Shown: one piece after another, positions 17,490 to 25,179 of the stretch | Layout of the letters: the number at the start of each line of letters is the position of its first letter | Position numbering within the stretch: position 1 is the first letter of the stretch | NCBI GenBank assembly: GCA_036521995.1 | Contig: DATDGR010000264.1 | Span: 1-42,083 of the forward strand | Direction: 5' to 3' | DNA from: Gp13-AA77 sp036521995 | Lineage (GTDB): Bacteria > Acidobacteriota > Terriglobia > UBA7540 | DNA length: 42,083 nt | The notes under the pieces: model-generated | Databases searched by the model: none | Told to the model about the DNA's origin: nothing | The model's input: the letters and a program-made list of their open reading frames with translations, nothing else | Made by a program: the position numbers and the translations under genes

Positions 17490-17572
17490 AGGCTCAGCTT
17501 AGTATGCCGCTCCGCAGAAGAGCAAGCCGGCCTTCGCGCCCGTGCTATCATGATCCGTCCGGAGGCGGTGTG

Positions 17573-18139
17573 GTGACCGTTCAGCCGAGGAGCTTGTTCT
17601 TGGTCGCGGGGTTCGCCGGGTTGGCTGCAATGGCTAACGGAATCGCGCCGCGCGACGTGCGGCCCTTGCTCCCAGCCGACTCAGGGTTCAGCCTCACACC
17701 ATTATCCTTTCAGGCCAATGGGGATATTTCAGCTCGCTTCACCTGCAGTGGCCAAAACCTCTCGCCCGCGCTCACTTGGAGCGACCCGCCCGCCGGAACC
17801 CAGAGCTTCGTTCTGATCACCGATGATCCCGACGCACCCGGTGGCGTCTTCACGCACTGGGTAATCTACGACCTGCCGTCGAGCCTGCGCCATTTACCAG
17901 AGGGCGTTCCGCATACTCGCGATCCCGAAGGCGGGCGACAGGGCAGTAACGACTTTGAGCAGACCGGCTACAGCGGACCGTGTCCACCGCCCGGTAAGTA
18001 CCATCGCTATTTTTTCCGGCTCTACGCCCTCGACAAGAGGCTGGACCTGCGCGCCGGGGCCCCGAAAGACCAAGTGGAGGACGCTATGAAAGGTCACGTT
18101 CTCGCACAGGCCGACGTCATGGGACGCTTCAAGCGTTAG
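17573..18139 (+). CDS. YbhB/YbcL-type PEBP family protein
   Basis: A 188-residue phosphatidylethanolamine-binding-protein family member (Raf kinase inhibitor-like). The ligand pocket motifs are present: ISARFTCSGQNLSPALTWSD, the DPDAPGGVFTHWVIYDLP loop and GPCPPPGKYHRYFFRLYAL. Bacterial members have poorly defined roles. GTG at 17573 is chosen because GGAGG lies 7 bases upstream; the frame is open from an ATG at 17504, but that adds a poor Arg-rich stretch. An N-terminal hydrophobic run (SLFLVAGFAGLAAMANGIA) suggests a signal peptide and periplasmic location. It ends 41 bases before the converging thrB. Confidence 0.9.
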   Translation: MTVQPRSLFLVAGFAGLAAMANGIAPRDVRPLLPADSGFSLTPLSFQANGDISARFTCSGQNLSPALTWSDPPAGTQSFVLITDDPDAPGGVFTHWVIYDLPSSLRHLPEGVPHTRDPEGGRQGSNDFEQTGYSGPCPPPGKYHRYFFRLYALDKRLDLRAGAPKDQVEDAMKGHVLAQADVMGRFKR

Positions 18140-18180
18140 ATTATCAAAAAGTCAAGGATATCCCGGCGACAGCCGGGGAA

Positions 18181-19098
18181 TCACCCGCAGCACGGCTGGC
18201 TCCAACCCTTAGCGCCTCGGTTGTCGGCTGCGAGTGCAAAGGGCCGCGATTGGACGCCGTGTCGAGCAAGCAATTTCTGAAGAGCCTGGCCTACGGCCAG
18301 GGCGTTACCTCGCACCAATGCGAGGATCGAAGGGCCGGCTCCGCTCAAGCACACCCCGAGCACGTCCGGGTGCGTGAAATGCAGCGCTTCATCGAGACCA
18401 GGCATGAGGCCCGCGCGATAAGGCTGATGCCAGCGGTCGTTGAAGAGATCCTGGCACAAGCCCACCCGGCCGGAGAAAAACTCGGCTACCACCGCCGCCG
18501 CCCGCTGCAGGTTGTGCACAGCATCGGCGCGACGATACGAATCCGGCAGAACAGCGCGAGCCTTCTCGGTAGGCACGGCGTAGTCGGGCACGACCAGAGC
18601 AAACTGGAGAGAGTCGGGAACAGCGCAGGAGTAAGCGACCACCTTGTCTCCTGCCTGGACAGCCAGGGTAAATCCCCCTTCCCAGGCCGCAGCCACGTTG
18701 TCGGGATGGCCCTCGTGGCGCCCGGCGAGGGAGATTATTGCCTCATCGACGAGGGGATGATCGCCCAGCCAGCGGGAAGCTGCGAGTGCGGCCACGATCG
18801 CCGCGGCGCTTGACCCAAGACCCACACCCACCGGAATCTGGTTCTCAATCTCCAAGTCAAATCCGCTCTGGACGCCCCACAGCCCCAGGGTTTCGCGGAT
18901 GGTGCGGACCACCAGATTGGTCTCGTCACTCGCTACTCGTTTCGGTGTTTCCCCTCGATACCTTACCGTGACGTTGTGATCGGTACGCACTCCCACACGA
19001 ACGTCGAGGTAGAGGCCAAGCGCCAAAGCTCCGCAGTCGAAAAGACAGCCGAGATTGGCGCTGGTGGCTGGAACCCGAACCGCGATGCTGTCTGCCAT
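18181..19098 (-). CDS. thrB: Homoserine kinase
   Basis: GHMP-superfamily kinase of 305 residues; phosphorylates homoserine to O-phosphohomoserine using ATP, in the cytosol. It starts IAVRVPATSANLGCLFDCGA, the family's N-terminal motif, and carries the nucleotide loop PVGVGLGSSAAAIVAAL (about 90-107) and the C-terminal GVCLSGAGPSILALV (about 248-262). Length is typical. It lies 59 bases downstream of thrC in the same direction, so both are probably read from the SAM-riboswitch leader at 20574-20749. O-phosphohomoserine feeds threonine and, in some organisms, methionine. Confidence 0.95.
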   Translation of the reverse strand: MADSIAVRVPATSANLGCLFDCGALALGLYLDVRVGVRTDHNVTVRYRGETPKRVASDETNLVVRTIRETLGLWGVQSGFDLEIENQIPVGVGLGSSAAAIVAALAASRWLGDHPLVDEAIISLAGRHEGHPDNVAAAWEGGFTLAVQAGDKVVAYSCAVPDSLQFALVVPDYAVPTEKARAVLPDSYRRADAVHNLQRAAAVVAEFFSGRVGLCQDLFNDRWHQPYRAGLMPGLDEALHFTHPDVLGVCLSGAGPSILALVRGNALAVGQALQKLLARHGVQSRPFALAADNRGAKGWSQPCCG

Positions 19099-19157
19099 GA
19101 GTCGAATTTTCCTGCGGAACGCCTAAACGTCAAGAAGGAAGTACGTTATGGCCGTTC

Positions 19158-20414
19158 TCACGCGGCGGCGGTTGCCAGCGCCAGGCACCGCTCCTCGAAC
19201 TCCTCCAGCTTCGGCCGGATGGTGACGCACTCGCCAAGGCTCCCGCTCACCGCGCCGATGGTCTTCAGGCCATTGCCCGTGATCACCAACACCAGCGATT
19301 CACCAGGATCAATCTGCTTGTTATTCAGCAGCTTGCGGGCTACAGCCACCGTGACGCCCCCCGCGGTCTCGGTGAAGACGCCTTCGGTTTCGGCCAGCAG
19401 CCGGATGCCTTCCACGATCTCGTCGTCACTCACGTCCTCGCCCGCTCCACCCGAGTTCAAAATGGTTCTTACCGCGTAGGGCCCGTCGGCGGGATTGCCA
19501 ATGGCCAGCGATTTGGCGATCGTACGCGGCTTCTGCGGCTGGATTTCGCTTGTACCAAGCCGGGCCGCCGTCGTTATCGGCGAGCAACCGGAGGCCTGGG
19601 CCCCGAAAAAGCGCGCTGTTCTGCGATCGGACTGCGGCTCGACCCAGCCGAGCTGGGTGAGCTCCCCGAATGCCTTGGCGATCTTGGTGATCAGCGCGCC
19701 GCCGGCCATCGGCACCACGATATTCTGGGGCAGCCGCCAGCCGAGTTGCTCCGCGATCTCGTAGCCGACTGTTTTCGATCCTTCGGCGTAGTAGGACCGC
19801 AGGTTGACGTTCACCAATCCCCATTCGTGCTTCTGGGCGATTTCGGCGCACAGACGATTCACCTGGTCATAGTTGCCCTCGATTTTGACGAGCGTGGCGC
19901 CATACACTTGTGTGGCTACAATCTTCTCGTTTTCGAGGTCGGCGGGAACGAAAATGAACGCCTTGAAGCCACCCGCTGCCGCCTGGGCGGCCACGGCGTT
20001 GGCAAGGTTGCCGGTGGAAGAGCATCCCACCGTCTCGAATCCGAACTCCCGCGCCTTGCTGAGCGCCACGGCCACCACACGGTCCTTGAAGGAGAGCGTG
20101 GGATGGTTCACGGCATCGTTCTTGATATAGACTTCGCGAGCCCCAAGCGCTCGGGCGAGCCGGGGCGCAGTCACCAGCGGAGTGAAGCCAGTCTCGCGGC
20201 CCACGCTCGGGTCGCCCCGGAGCGGCAGTAGCTCGCGGTAGCGCCACATGTTCGCCGGACGCGCCGTCAGTTCGTCGCGCCGCAGGTCAGCCCATAAGCG
20301 GGCGTAGTCGTATACCGCTTCCAGCGGCGCCCAACATTCCTCGCAGGCGGCGATTGGCGTGTCAGTGTAAGTCCGGCTACATTCCCGGCACTTCAAGTGT
20401 AAGAGATAGCTCAC
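19158..20414 (-). CDS. thrC: Threonine synthase with N-terminal zinc ribbon
   Basis: PLP enzyme converting O-phosphohomoserine to threonine, 418 residues. An N-terminal CxxC pair (Cys9/Cys12 and Cys24/Cys27, spaced by 11) forms a zinc ribbon seen in many bacterial ThrC proteins. The PLP lysine is Lys110 in HPTLSFKDRVV, and the glycine-rich phosphate site follows (GCSSTGNLANAVAAQAA). The start is GTG at 20414; AAGGAGG lies 6 bases upstream. The leader contains a SAM-I riboswitch and an intrinsic terminator. SAM control of a threonine gene is unusual, and an alternative use of the enzyme in a methionine route cannot be excluded from sequence alone. Confidence 0.94.
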   Translation of the reverse strand: MSYLLHLKCRECSRTYTDTPIAACEECWAPLEAVYDYARLWADLRRDELTARPANMWRYRELLPLRGDPSVGRETGFTPLVTAPRLARALGAREVYIKNDAVNHPTLSFKDRVVAVALSKAREFGFETVGCSSTGNLANAVAAQAAAGGFKAFIFVPADLENEKIVATQVYGATLVKIEGNYDQVNRLCAEIAQKHEWGLVNVNLRSYYAEGSKTVGYEIAEQLGWRLPQNIVVPMAGGALITKIAKAFGELTQLGWVEPQSDRRTARFFGAQASGCSPITTAARLGTSEIQPQKPRTIAKSLAIGNPADGPYAVRTILNSGGAGEDVSDDEIVEGIRLLAETEGVFTETAGGVTVAVARKLLNNKQIDPGESLVLVITGNGLKTIGAVSGSLGECVTIRPKLEEFEERCLALATAAA

Positions 20415-20530
20415 GTTTTGCCTCCTTCATGAGTCCCTGGATCTCATCTCAAGACCGGCCGGTCGCTGTGGGCCGAGAAGAATGAATCGGTGGAGAAAAC
20501 TGACCGTCGAGGAAGGCTTTGAAACTGAAA

Positions 20531-20556
20531 AGCCCCCCGGCGAGATTAGGGAGGCT
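20531..20556 (-). terminator. Riboswitch expression-platform terminator
   Basis: In the RNA sense, AGCCTCCC pairs with GGGGGGCT across a 10-base loop (eight pairs including one G-T wobble), followed by TTTTC. It lies just after the SAM-I aptamer and 116 bases before the thrC start. The loop contains CTCGCC, which can pair with GGCGAG (20565-20570) right after the aptamer. That gives a possible antiterminator, so high SAM should favour termination. Confidence 0.85.
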
Positions 20557-20573
20557 CAAAATTACTCGCCCCT

Positions 20574-20680
20574 CTCATCTCTCCCGATCATCGGGTAGGA
20601 GTTGGCACCTGTCGTCCCGCATTGCGCGGAACCGGTTGCCGTGGCGTCAACGGGCCTTTCCCTCAGCCACTCTTGATGAG
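20574..20680 (-). ncRNA. SAM-I (S-box) riboswitch aptamer
   Basis: Read on the minus strand, CTCATCAAGAG begins the aptamer, followed by the conserved TGGCTGAGGGAAAGGCCCG core, GACGCCACGGCAACC, a variable arm, then GGTGCCAACTCCTACCC and GGGAGAGATGAG. The P1 strands are CTCATC (20675-20680) and GATGAG (20574-20579). A short hairpin (GATTCAG/CTGAATC, 20680-20698) sits just 5' of it. The order and the AAGAG, GGCAACC and GGTGCC(A)A core boxes are those of the classic S-box, which binds S-adenosylmethionine. It controls the thrC-thrB transcript. Confidence 0.95.
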
Positions 20681-20720
20681 ATTCAGGGTTACTGAATCAA
20701 GTATTCAATTGTAAGAACCC

Positions 20721-20749
20721 AGCCTACACCGAGGCGCGTGGCCTGTCAA
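20721..20749 (-). promoter_or_regulatory. Sigma-70-type promoter of the thrC-thrB leader
   Basis: On the minus strand TTGACA (20744-20749) is a perfect -35 box, followed by a 17-base spacer and TAGGCT (20721-20726) as a weaker -10 box. A start near 20714 puts the transcript about 35 bases before the aptamer, as expected for an S-box leader. Confidence 0.7.
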
Positions 20750-20803
20750 TAGAAATTTCTTCAAGATTCTTGATCTGAACAATTTGAAGCTGCTTGTCCA
20801 AGA

Positions 20804-21310
20804 TCAACGCGGGCTGAAGCTGCGCCACCCGTAACCCCCGATGGCCACACCTACCCCTACTGCCGGACCCGAATAGTATGCAGGCGGATAGCACGGGTAG
20901 TAGGGACCACAGTAGGGCCCATAAGAATAGCCGGGCCACCCATAGCCGTACGCATAGGGCCAGCCAAAGGAAAAGCCAAATCCAAACCCGGGATAGCCGT
21001 AGCCGTAACGGCCGTAGCCGTAACGGCCGTAGCCATAACGGCCGTAGCCGTAACCGTAGCGGCCGTAGCCATAACCCGGACGGTATCCACCGTAAAATCC
21101 TCTCGCTCCGCTAAAGCCTCGCCCGCCCATGCTTGGCCCACCGAAGCCCCGTCCACCAAAGCCTTGCGCGCCGAAGCCCCGGCCAGCAAAGCCCCCGCCG
21201 CCTCGTCCTCCTCCGCCGCCACCGGCTCCACCCCGTCCGCCGCCTCGGCCCTGGGCAAAACCCGTGCTGGCCAAGCCGAGCGCCATGACGAATACTATCA
21301 GCGTTTTCAT
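20804..21310 (-). CDS. Exported Gly/Tyr/Arg-rich low-complexity protein
   Basis: A 168-residue protein with a clean signal peptide (MKTLIVFVMALGLASTGFAQ). The start at 21310 is supported by GGGAGGG upstream; a longer frame to 21370 adds nothing recognisable. The mature part is a Gly/Arg-rich segment (RGGGRGGAGGGGGGRGGGG), then GF repeats, then YGRYGYG repeats, then a Pro/Tyr/Gly tail (YCGPYYPCYPPAYYSGP). No enzymatic motif is present. Similar low-complexity exported proteins occur widely in Acidobacteria and Proteobacteria and may be cell-surface or envelope-stress components. The function is unknown. The stop is 84 bases from the thrC leader on the same strand. Confidence 0.7.
   Translation of the reverse strand: MKTLIVFVMALGLASTGFAQGRGGGRGGAGGGGGGRGGGGFAGRGFGAQGFGGRGFGGPSMGGRGFSGARGFYGGYRPGYGYGRYGYGYGRYGYGRYGYGRYGYGYPGFGFGFSFGWPYAYGYGWPGYSYGPYCGPYYPCYPPAYYSGPAVGVGVAIGGYGWRSFSPR
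20995..21075 (-). repeat. 15-bp tandem repeat array encoding YGR units
   Basis: Four copies of GGCCGTAGC(C)GTAAC or CATAAC variants (21010-21024, 21025-21039, 21040-21054, 21061-21075) lie in the Gly/Tyr-rich gene, with an interrupting CGTAGC. The unit encodes the repeated YGR/GYG pattern on the minus strand. It is slippage-prone and may vary in copy number. Confidence 0.7.
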
Positions 21311-22010
21311 CGAACCCTCCCTGCCCTTTACCAGAGAGCACCCAAAACACTGATGCAACCGGCCAGCCATTCTACGGCTTCACAAGTGCCCAGAGAATCT
21401 TGAAGATAGGACGCGGGAAGCAACCCGAGTGGCCGATATCAACCACCCGGCTGGTGGATTTGGACCAGCGCACCTGCTGAAAGCGTAGATCAGACTCGAG
21501 TGCGAGCCGAACGGCCTGGAGCTTGGCATCTCACTTTGATTTGGCTTTGGCGCTTAACCTCGATGGCCGCCTCTGCTGCCCATAACCTGTTGATCCGCCG
21601 TAGCTTGACCTGCCAACTCGCACCCACGTGCGTTTGGCTTTGGCGCTTTAGTGTTCTTAGCGCCCGATCTGCCTGGATCTCCATGACTCCAAGTTGTTTA
21701 TCTCAATTCTCGAAGAGAAATCCAAATTGATTCTTTTGGCTTTGGGTGTAGCCCCACTTTTGTTGATTCTATAGGACTTCTTGGCTTTGGTCTAGCCCCC
21801 AGTTTTCATGCATCTCGCTGATTCTAATTATAAGGCACCTCTTGGCTTTGGTGTATGTGGGGTGGGGGGGTACCCTTTTTCGCTGCTTTAGCCTAGATAC
21901 GTGGCCTAGTCGGAAGGTCTGCAGACCCTGCCTTCTTTCCAACCGGGCCCGTCAGCTATTCGCTATTCTGCATATATTCCAGTGGGTTGTCAAGGCGTTT
22001 CGATGCCGAT
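21311..22010. repeat. Gene-free region with five copies of TTGGCTTTGG
   Basis: About 700 bases between the Gly/Tyr-rich gene and the FAH gene hold no convincing gene. TTGGCTTTGG is repeated exactly at 21541-21550, 21634-21643, 21736-21745, 21781-21790 and 21842-21851. The last three copies are preceded by GATTCT-containing sequence, and two are followed by related GTGTAGCCCC/TCTAGCCCC sequence, so a longer degenerate unit may exist. The region is less GC-rich than its surroundings and ends in a G-run at 21858-21872. Function unknown. Confidence 0.7.
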
Positions 22011-22958
22011 CTAAGGTCCCACCACCGGGTTGGTGAGGGCGCCAATGCCCTCCACCCGCACTGTGATTTCGTCGCCCGCCTTGATAAAAACGGGCGGCTT
22101 GCGAAAGACGCCCACGCCCGGCGGGGTGCCGGTGGAGATCAGGTCGCCGGCTTCCCAGGTGAGCGACTGCGACAGATAACTGATCAGGAAGTCAATCTTG
22201 TGAATCAGATTCGAAGTGTTGGAGTCTTGCATGGTCTCGCCGTTGAGGGTCAGCGAGATGGCCAGCCGGTGAGGGTCCGGGATCTCGTCGGCGGTCACGA
22301 TCCACGGACCCGTGGGCGCGAAGGTATCGCAGCTCTTGCCGCGGAACCACTGCTTGTCACCGTGCTGCATGTCACGCGCGGTCACGTCGTCCAGGAGCGT
22401 GTAACCCCCCACGTGCTCCCAGGCCCGCTCCAGCGGAATCCGGCCTCCGCCCTTGCCGATCACCACCGCCAGCTCGGCTTCGTAGTCGGGCTGCTCCGTG
22501 TTGGGAGGGAGCCTGATGGGGTCGCCCGGACCGATGATGGTATTGGCCGACTTCAGGAAGAAGACCGGCATTTCCGGCGCCTGGATGCCTTGCTCCAGAG
22601 CGTGATCGGCGTAGTTCAAGCCCACGCAGGTGATCTTGTGCGGACGCGCAATGGGTGCGCGCAGACGGGCCTTTTCGAGTGGCGTCCTCAGTCCAGGTTC
22701 GGACCCCGCTGCTGAGGCGGCCGCCGAAGTGACTACGCCGAGAGCCGCCAGGTAATCCGGGCCCCGGCTAATGAGATCAATCATGTCGAGAGGCGGGCCG
22801 TCAGCCGCTTCGAGCTTCTCAATGGCCGCGCGCAAGGCTGCCTCCGGCTTGGGGAGCAGGCCGCCCCATTCGAGCGCCTCGGCAACGTCCACTACCCAGT
22901 CGCCGTCAACCACACCCAGTGCAAGGCCGTTTATTCCTTCATAGGTCGCGAGTTTCAT
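22011..22958 (-). CDS. Fumarylacetoacetate hydrolase family protein
   Basis: A 315-residue FAH-superfamily enzyme (fumarylpyruvate or ureidoglycolate lyase-type, or oxaloacetate decarboxylase-type, exact substrate not readable). The C-terminal catalytic domain is typical: VGLNYADHALEQ, the metal loop PDYEAELAVVIGKGG (Glu-x-Glu), DVTARDMQHGDKQWFRGKSC and GDLISTGTPPGVG. The N-terminal part is the usual smaller domain. Its ATG overlaps the lutB stop (ATGA), so it is co-translated with an Fe-S oxidoreductase operon. That context suggests a role in 2-hydroxy-acid or keto-acid catabolism. Confidence 0.9.
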   Translation of the reverse strand: MKLATYEGINGLALGVVDGDWVVDVAEALEWGGLLPKPEAALRAAIEKLEAADGPPLDMIDLISRGPDYLAALGVVTSAAASAAGSEPGLRTPLEKARLRAPIARPHKITCVGLNYADHALEQGIQAPEMPVFFLKSANTIIGPGDPIRLPPNTEQPDYEAELAVVIGKGGGRIPLERAWEHVGGYTLLDDVTARDMQHGDKQWFRGKSCDTFAPTGPWIVTADEIPDPHRLAISLTLNGETMQDSNTSNLIHKIDFLISYLSQSLTWEAGDLISTGTPPGVGVFRKPPVFIKAGDEITVRVEGIGALTNPVVGP

Positions 22959-24403
22959 TTAGACTCTCCATCGGGGTTTAGATCCCTCCAGCGCTCCCGA
23001 AACGGCTTGGAGGCGAGCGCCGGCAGATCGCGCCGCTCGGTCCAGCGGGAGACAGGAAAGGTGGAAAAGCTGCGAATCCAGCCGCCGCGAGCGAAAAGAA
23101 CCTGGCCCCATCGGGCCAGGCGGGCGCTCCAAGTGTAGCGACTGGGGCTCGTCATAATCCAGGCCCAGAAACGCATGGCCGTGCGCTCTCGAACCGGCGA
23201 ACCGGGCGGCTTCGGAGCTTCGCTCGTCTCCTGGGCTTGAGCACGGAGGTGAAGCAACAGGTCCGGGATGTTTATCTTCACCGGGCACACCTCGCGGCAG
23301 GCGCCACACAGCGACGACGCGAACGGCAGCTCACGGGCGTTATTGAGGCCGACGAATTCCGGCGTAATGAGCGCGCCGATGGGACCGCTGTATACCCAGC
23401 CGTAGGCGTGGCCGCCGATCTTCCGGTATACCGGGCAGGCGTTAAGGCAGGCGCCGCAGCGAATGCAATAGAGGGCCTCGCGCATCTTCTCGTCAGCCAA
23501 AATGCGCAGGCGGCCATTATCGATCAGCACCACGTGCATCTCGTCGGGACCGTCTTCTCCAGGCCGGCGCGGCCCGGTCAGAATCGAGGTGTAGGTTGTC
23601 ACCTTCTGGCCCGTGCCCGATCGGGCCAGCAGACGCAGGAAAACAGCCAGATCCTGGAAACGCGGGATCAGCTTTTCCACGCCTACCAGGGCAACGTGGA
23701 CACGCGGCGCGGTGGTTGAAAAGCGGATGTTACCCTCGTTTTCGAGCACCACCACGCTGCCGGTCTCGGCCACGGCGAAGTTGGCGCCGCTCACGCCCAG
23801 ACCCGCTTTGGCGAACATGGCCCGCAAGGCGCGGCGCGCGATGGCCGTGAGCTCCTCGGGAGCTTCGGCCCGCTTGGGATCCACTTCGCGCTCGAAGAGG
23901 TCGGCGACGTCGGCGCGGGTCTTGTGCATGGCGGGAGCCACGATGTGGGCCGGTCGCTCGTGGGCAAGCTGAAGGATGTACTCGCCCAGATCGGTCTCGA
24001 CAGCTCGAATCCCCGCCGCCTCCAGGGAGTGATTGAGCTCGATCTCTTCACTCACCATGCTCTTGCCCTTCACCACGTCCCGGGCCCCCGCGCGGCGCGC
24101 TACCTCGATCACGATGGAGCAGGCCTCCCCGGCATCGGCGGCCCAGTGCACCTGGCCGCCCTGACCCTCCAAGCGGGTGGCGAACTGGTCCAGGTAGTAG
24201 TCAAGGTGGGTGATGACTTCGCGCTTGAGTAATCGCGCCCGCTCACGCAAGGGCTCAAATCCAGGGACTTGGCCGATGGCCTCCAGACGATGCGTGAACA
24301 GGCGCAGGGTGGAACTGCGGTACGCCTCGGTGAGGTGAGCGCTTTCCAGCACTTTCTGTCCGAGCTCGTGGATCGAATTGCTTTCGACGCCCGTTTCACT
24401 CAT
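22955..24403 (-). CDS. lutB: LutB-type LUD-domain iron-sulfur protein
   Basis: A 482-residue LutB-family protein of the L-lactate dehydrogenase complex LutABC. Residues about 60-310 form the LUD domain (LTEAYRSSTLRLFTHR before it, then SNGVSGANFAVAET-like sequence around GVSGANFAVAETGSVVV). Two [4Fe-4S] motifs follow: CIRCGACLNACPVYRKIGG (about 315) and CGACREVCPVKINIP (about 365). A LutB-like C-terminal region ends the protein. Electrons from lactate oxidation pass through these clusters. It sits 15 bases after lutA and overlaps FAH by 4 bases. No lutC is in this window. Confidence 0.88.
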   Translation of the reverse strand: MSETGVESNSIHELGQKVLESAHLTEAYRSSTLRLFTHRLEAIGQVPGFEPLRERARLLKREVITHLDYYLDQFATRLEGQGGQVHWAADAGEACSIVIEVARRAGARDVVKGKSMVSEEIELNHSLEAAGIRAVETDLGEYILQLAHERPAHIVAPAMHKTRADVADLFEREVDPKRAEAPEELTAIARRALRAMFAKAGLGVSGANFAVAETGSVVVLENEGNIRFSTTAPRVHVALVGVEKLIPRFQDLAVFLRLLARSGTGQKVTTYTSILTGPRRPGEDGPDEMHVVLIDNGRLRILADEKMREALYCIRCGACLNACPVYRKIGGHAYGWVYSGPIGALITPEFVGLNNARELPFASSLCGACREVCPVKINIPDLLLHLRAQAQETSEAPKPPGSPVRERTAMRFWAWIMTSPSRYTWSARLARWGQVLFARGGWIRSFSTFPVSRWTERRDLPALASKPFRERWRDLNPDGESK

Positions 24404-24418
24404 GTCTTTACCCGACGC

Positions 24419-25147
24419 CTAGCGGCTGGCCAGCACCTCGGCGAGGTGCATCGTCTTGACTGCGAGGCCTTGGCGATGAATCAGGCCAGCGAGGTGCATG
24501 AGGCAACCGGAGTCATTCGCCACCAGATATTCAGCGCCGGCCGCCGTAGCCACCTTCAATTTGTCTTCGCCCATGGCCACTGAAACTTCAGGAAACTTGA
24601 CGGAGAAGGTTCCGCCGAATCCGCAACACAGGCGGTGGTCGCCGAGCTCAACCAGCGCGGCGCCTCGCACTGCGCGCAAGAGGCGGCGAGGCTCCTCGGA
24701 GACCCCGAGTTCCCGCAGCAGATGGCAGGAATCATGATAAGCGATGCGGTGCGGAAAACTTGCCCCCACGTCGTCAACCTTCAAGATCTTCACCAGGAAC
24801 TCGGAGAACTCGAAAACGCGCCCGGCCAGCTCCCGCGCCTGGCTGAGACGCGCCGGGTCATGCTCGAAGAGCTCGGTGTAGAACACGCGCATCATGGACG
24901 TGCAAGAGCCTGACGGGCTCACCACATAGTCCGCACCGCCGGAGGAGACGAACAGATCGAGCGTTCTCGCCGCCACCGCGCGGGCTTCTTCGCGGTAGCC
25001 CGTGTTGAAGGCCGGCTGGCCGCAGCAGGTCTGAGCGGCATTGAACGAAACGTCCACCCCAAGCCGCCGCAGGACTTTGACGGCCGCCTCGCCCACGCCG
25101 GGGTAAAACTGGTCGGCAAGACACGTGATGAACAATTCCACGCGCAT
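24419..25147 (-). CDS. lutA: LutA-type CCG-domain Fe-S oxidoreductase subunit
   Basis: A 242-residue protein with two cysteine-rich CCG domains, the LutA signature: the first around TCCGQPAFNTGYREEA, the second HDSCHLL...CCGFGGTFSVKFPEVS, with a final VANDSGCLMHLAG. LutA is one of three subunits of the lactate utilisation complex and works at the cytosolic membrane surface. It is the first gene of lutA-lutB-FAH. Only 32 bases separate it from the divergent PASTA gene, so the promoters must be packed together. Confidence 0.9.
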   Translation of the reverse strand: MRVELFITCLADQFYPGVGEAAVKVLRRLGVDVSFNAAQTCCGQPAFNTGYREEARAVAARTLDLFVSSGGADYVVSPSGSCTSMMRVFYTELFEHDPARLSQARELAGRVFEFSEFLVKILKVDDVGASFPHRIAYHDSCHLLRELGVSEEPRRLLRAVRGAALVELGDHRLCCGFGGTFSVKFPEVSVAMGEDKLKVATAAGAEYLVANDSGCLMHLAGLIHRQGLAVKTMHLAEVLASR

Positions 25148-25179
25148 GGCTCTGTTAGAATAACCTGAGAGGCTTGCGA

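Noticed and set aside
20995..21075. CRISPR-like array
   Set aside because: The 15-bp units are directly adjacent, in frame and code for YGR repeats, with no spacers or cas genes.
21490..21730. Short frames across the TTGGCTTTGG region as genes
   Set aside because: They arise because the repeated word gives LWR-type codons in two directions; no start signal or family supports them.
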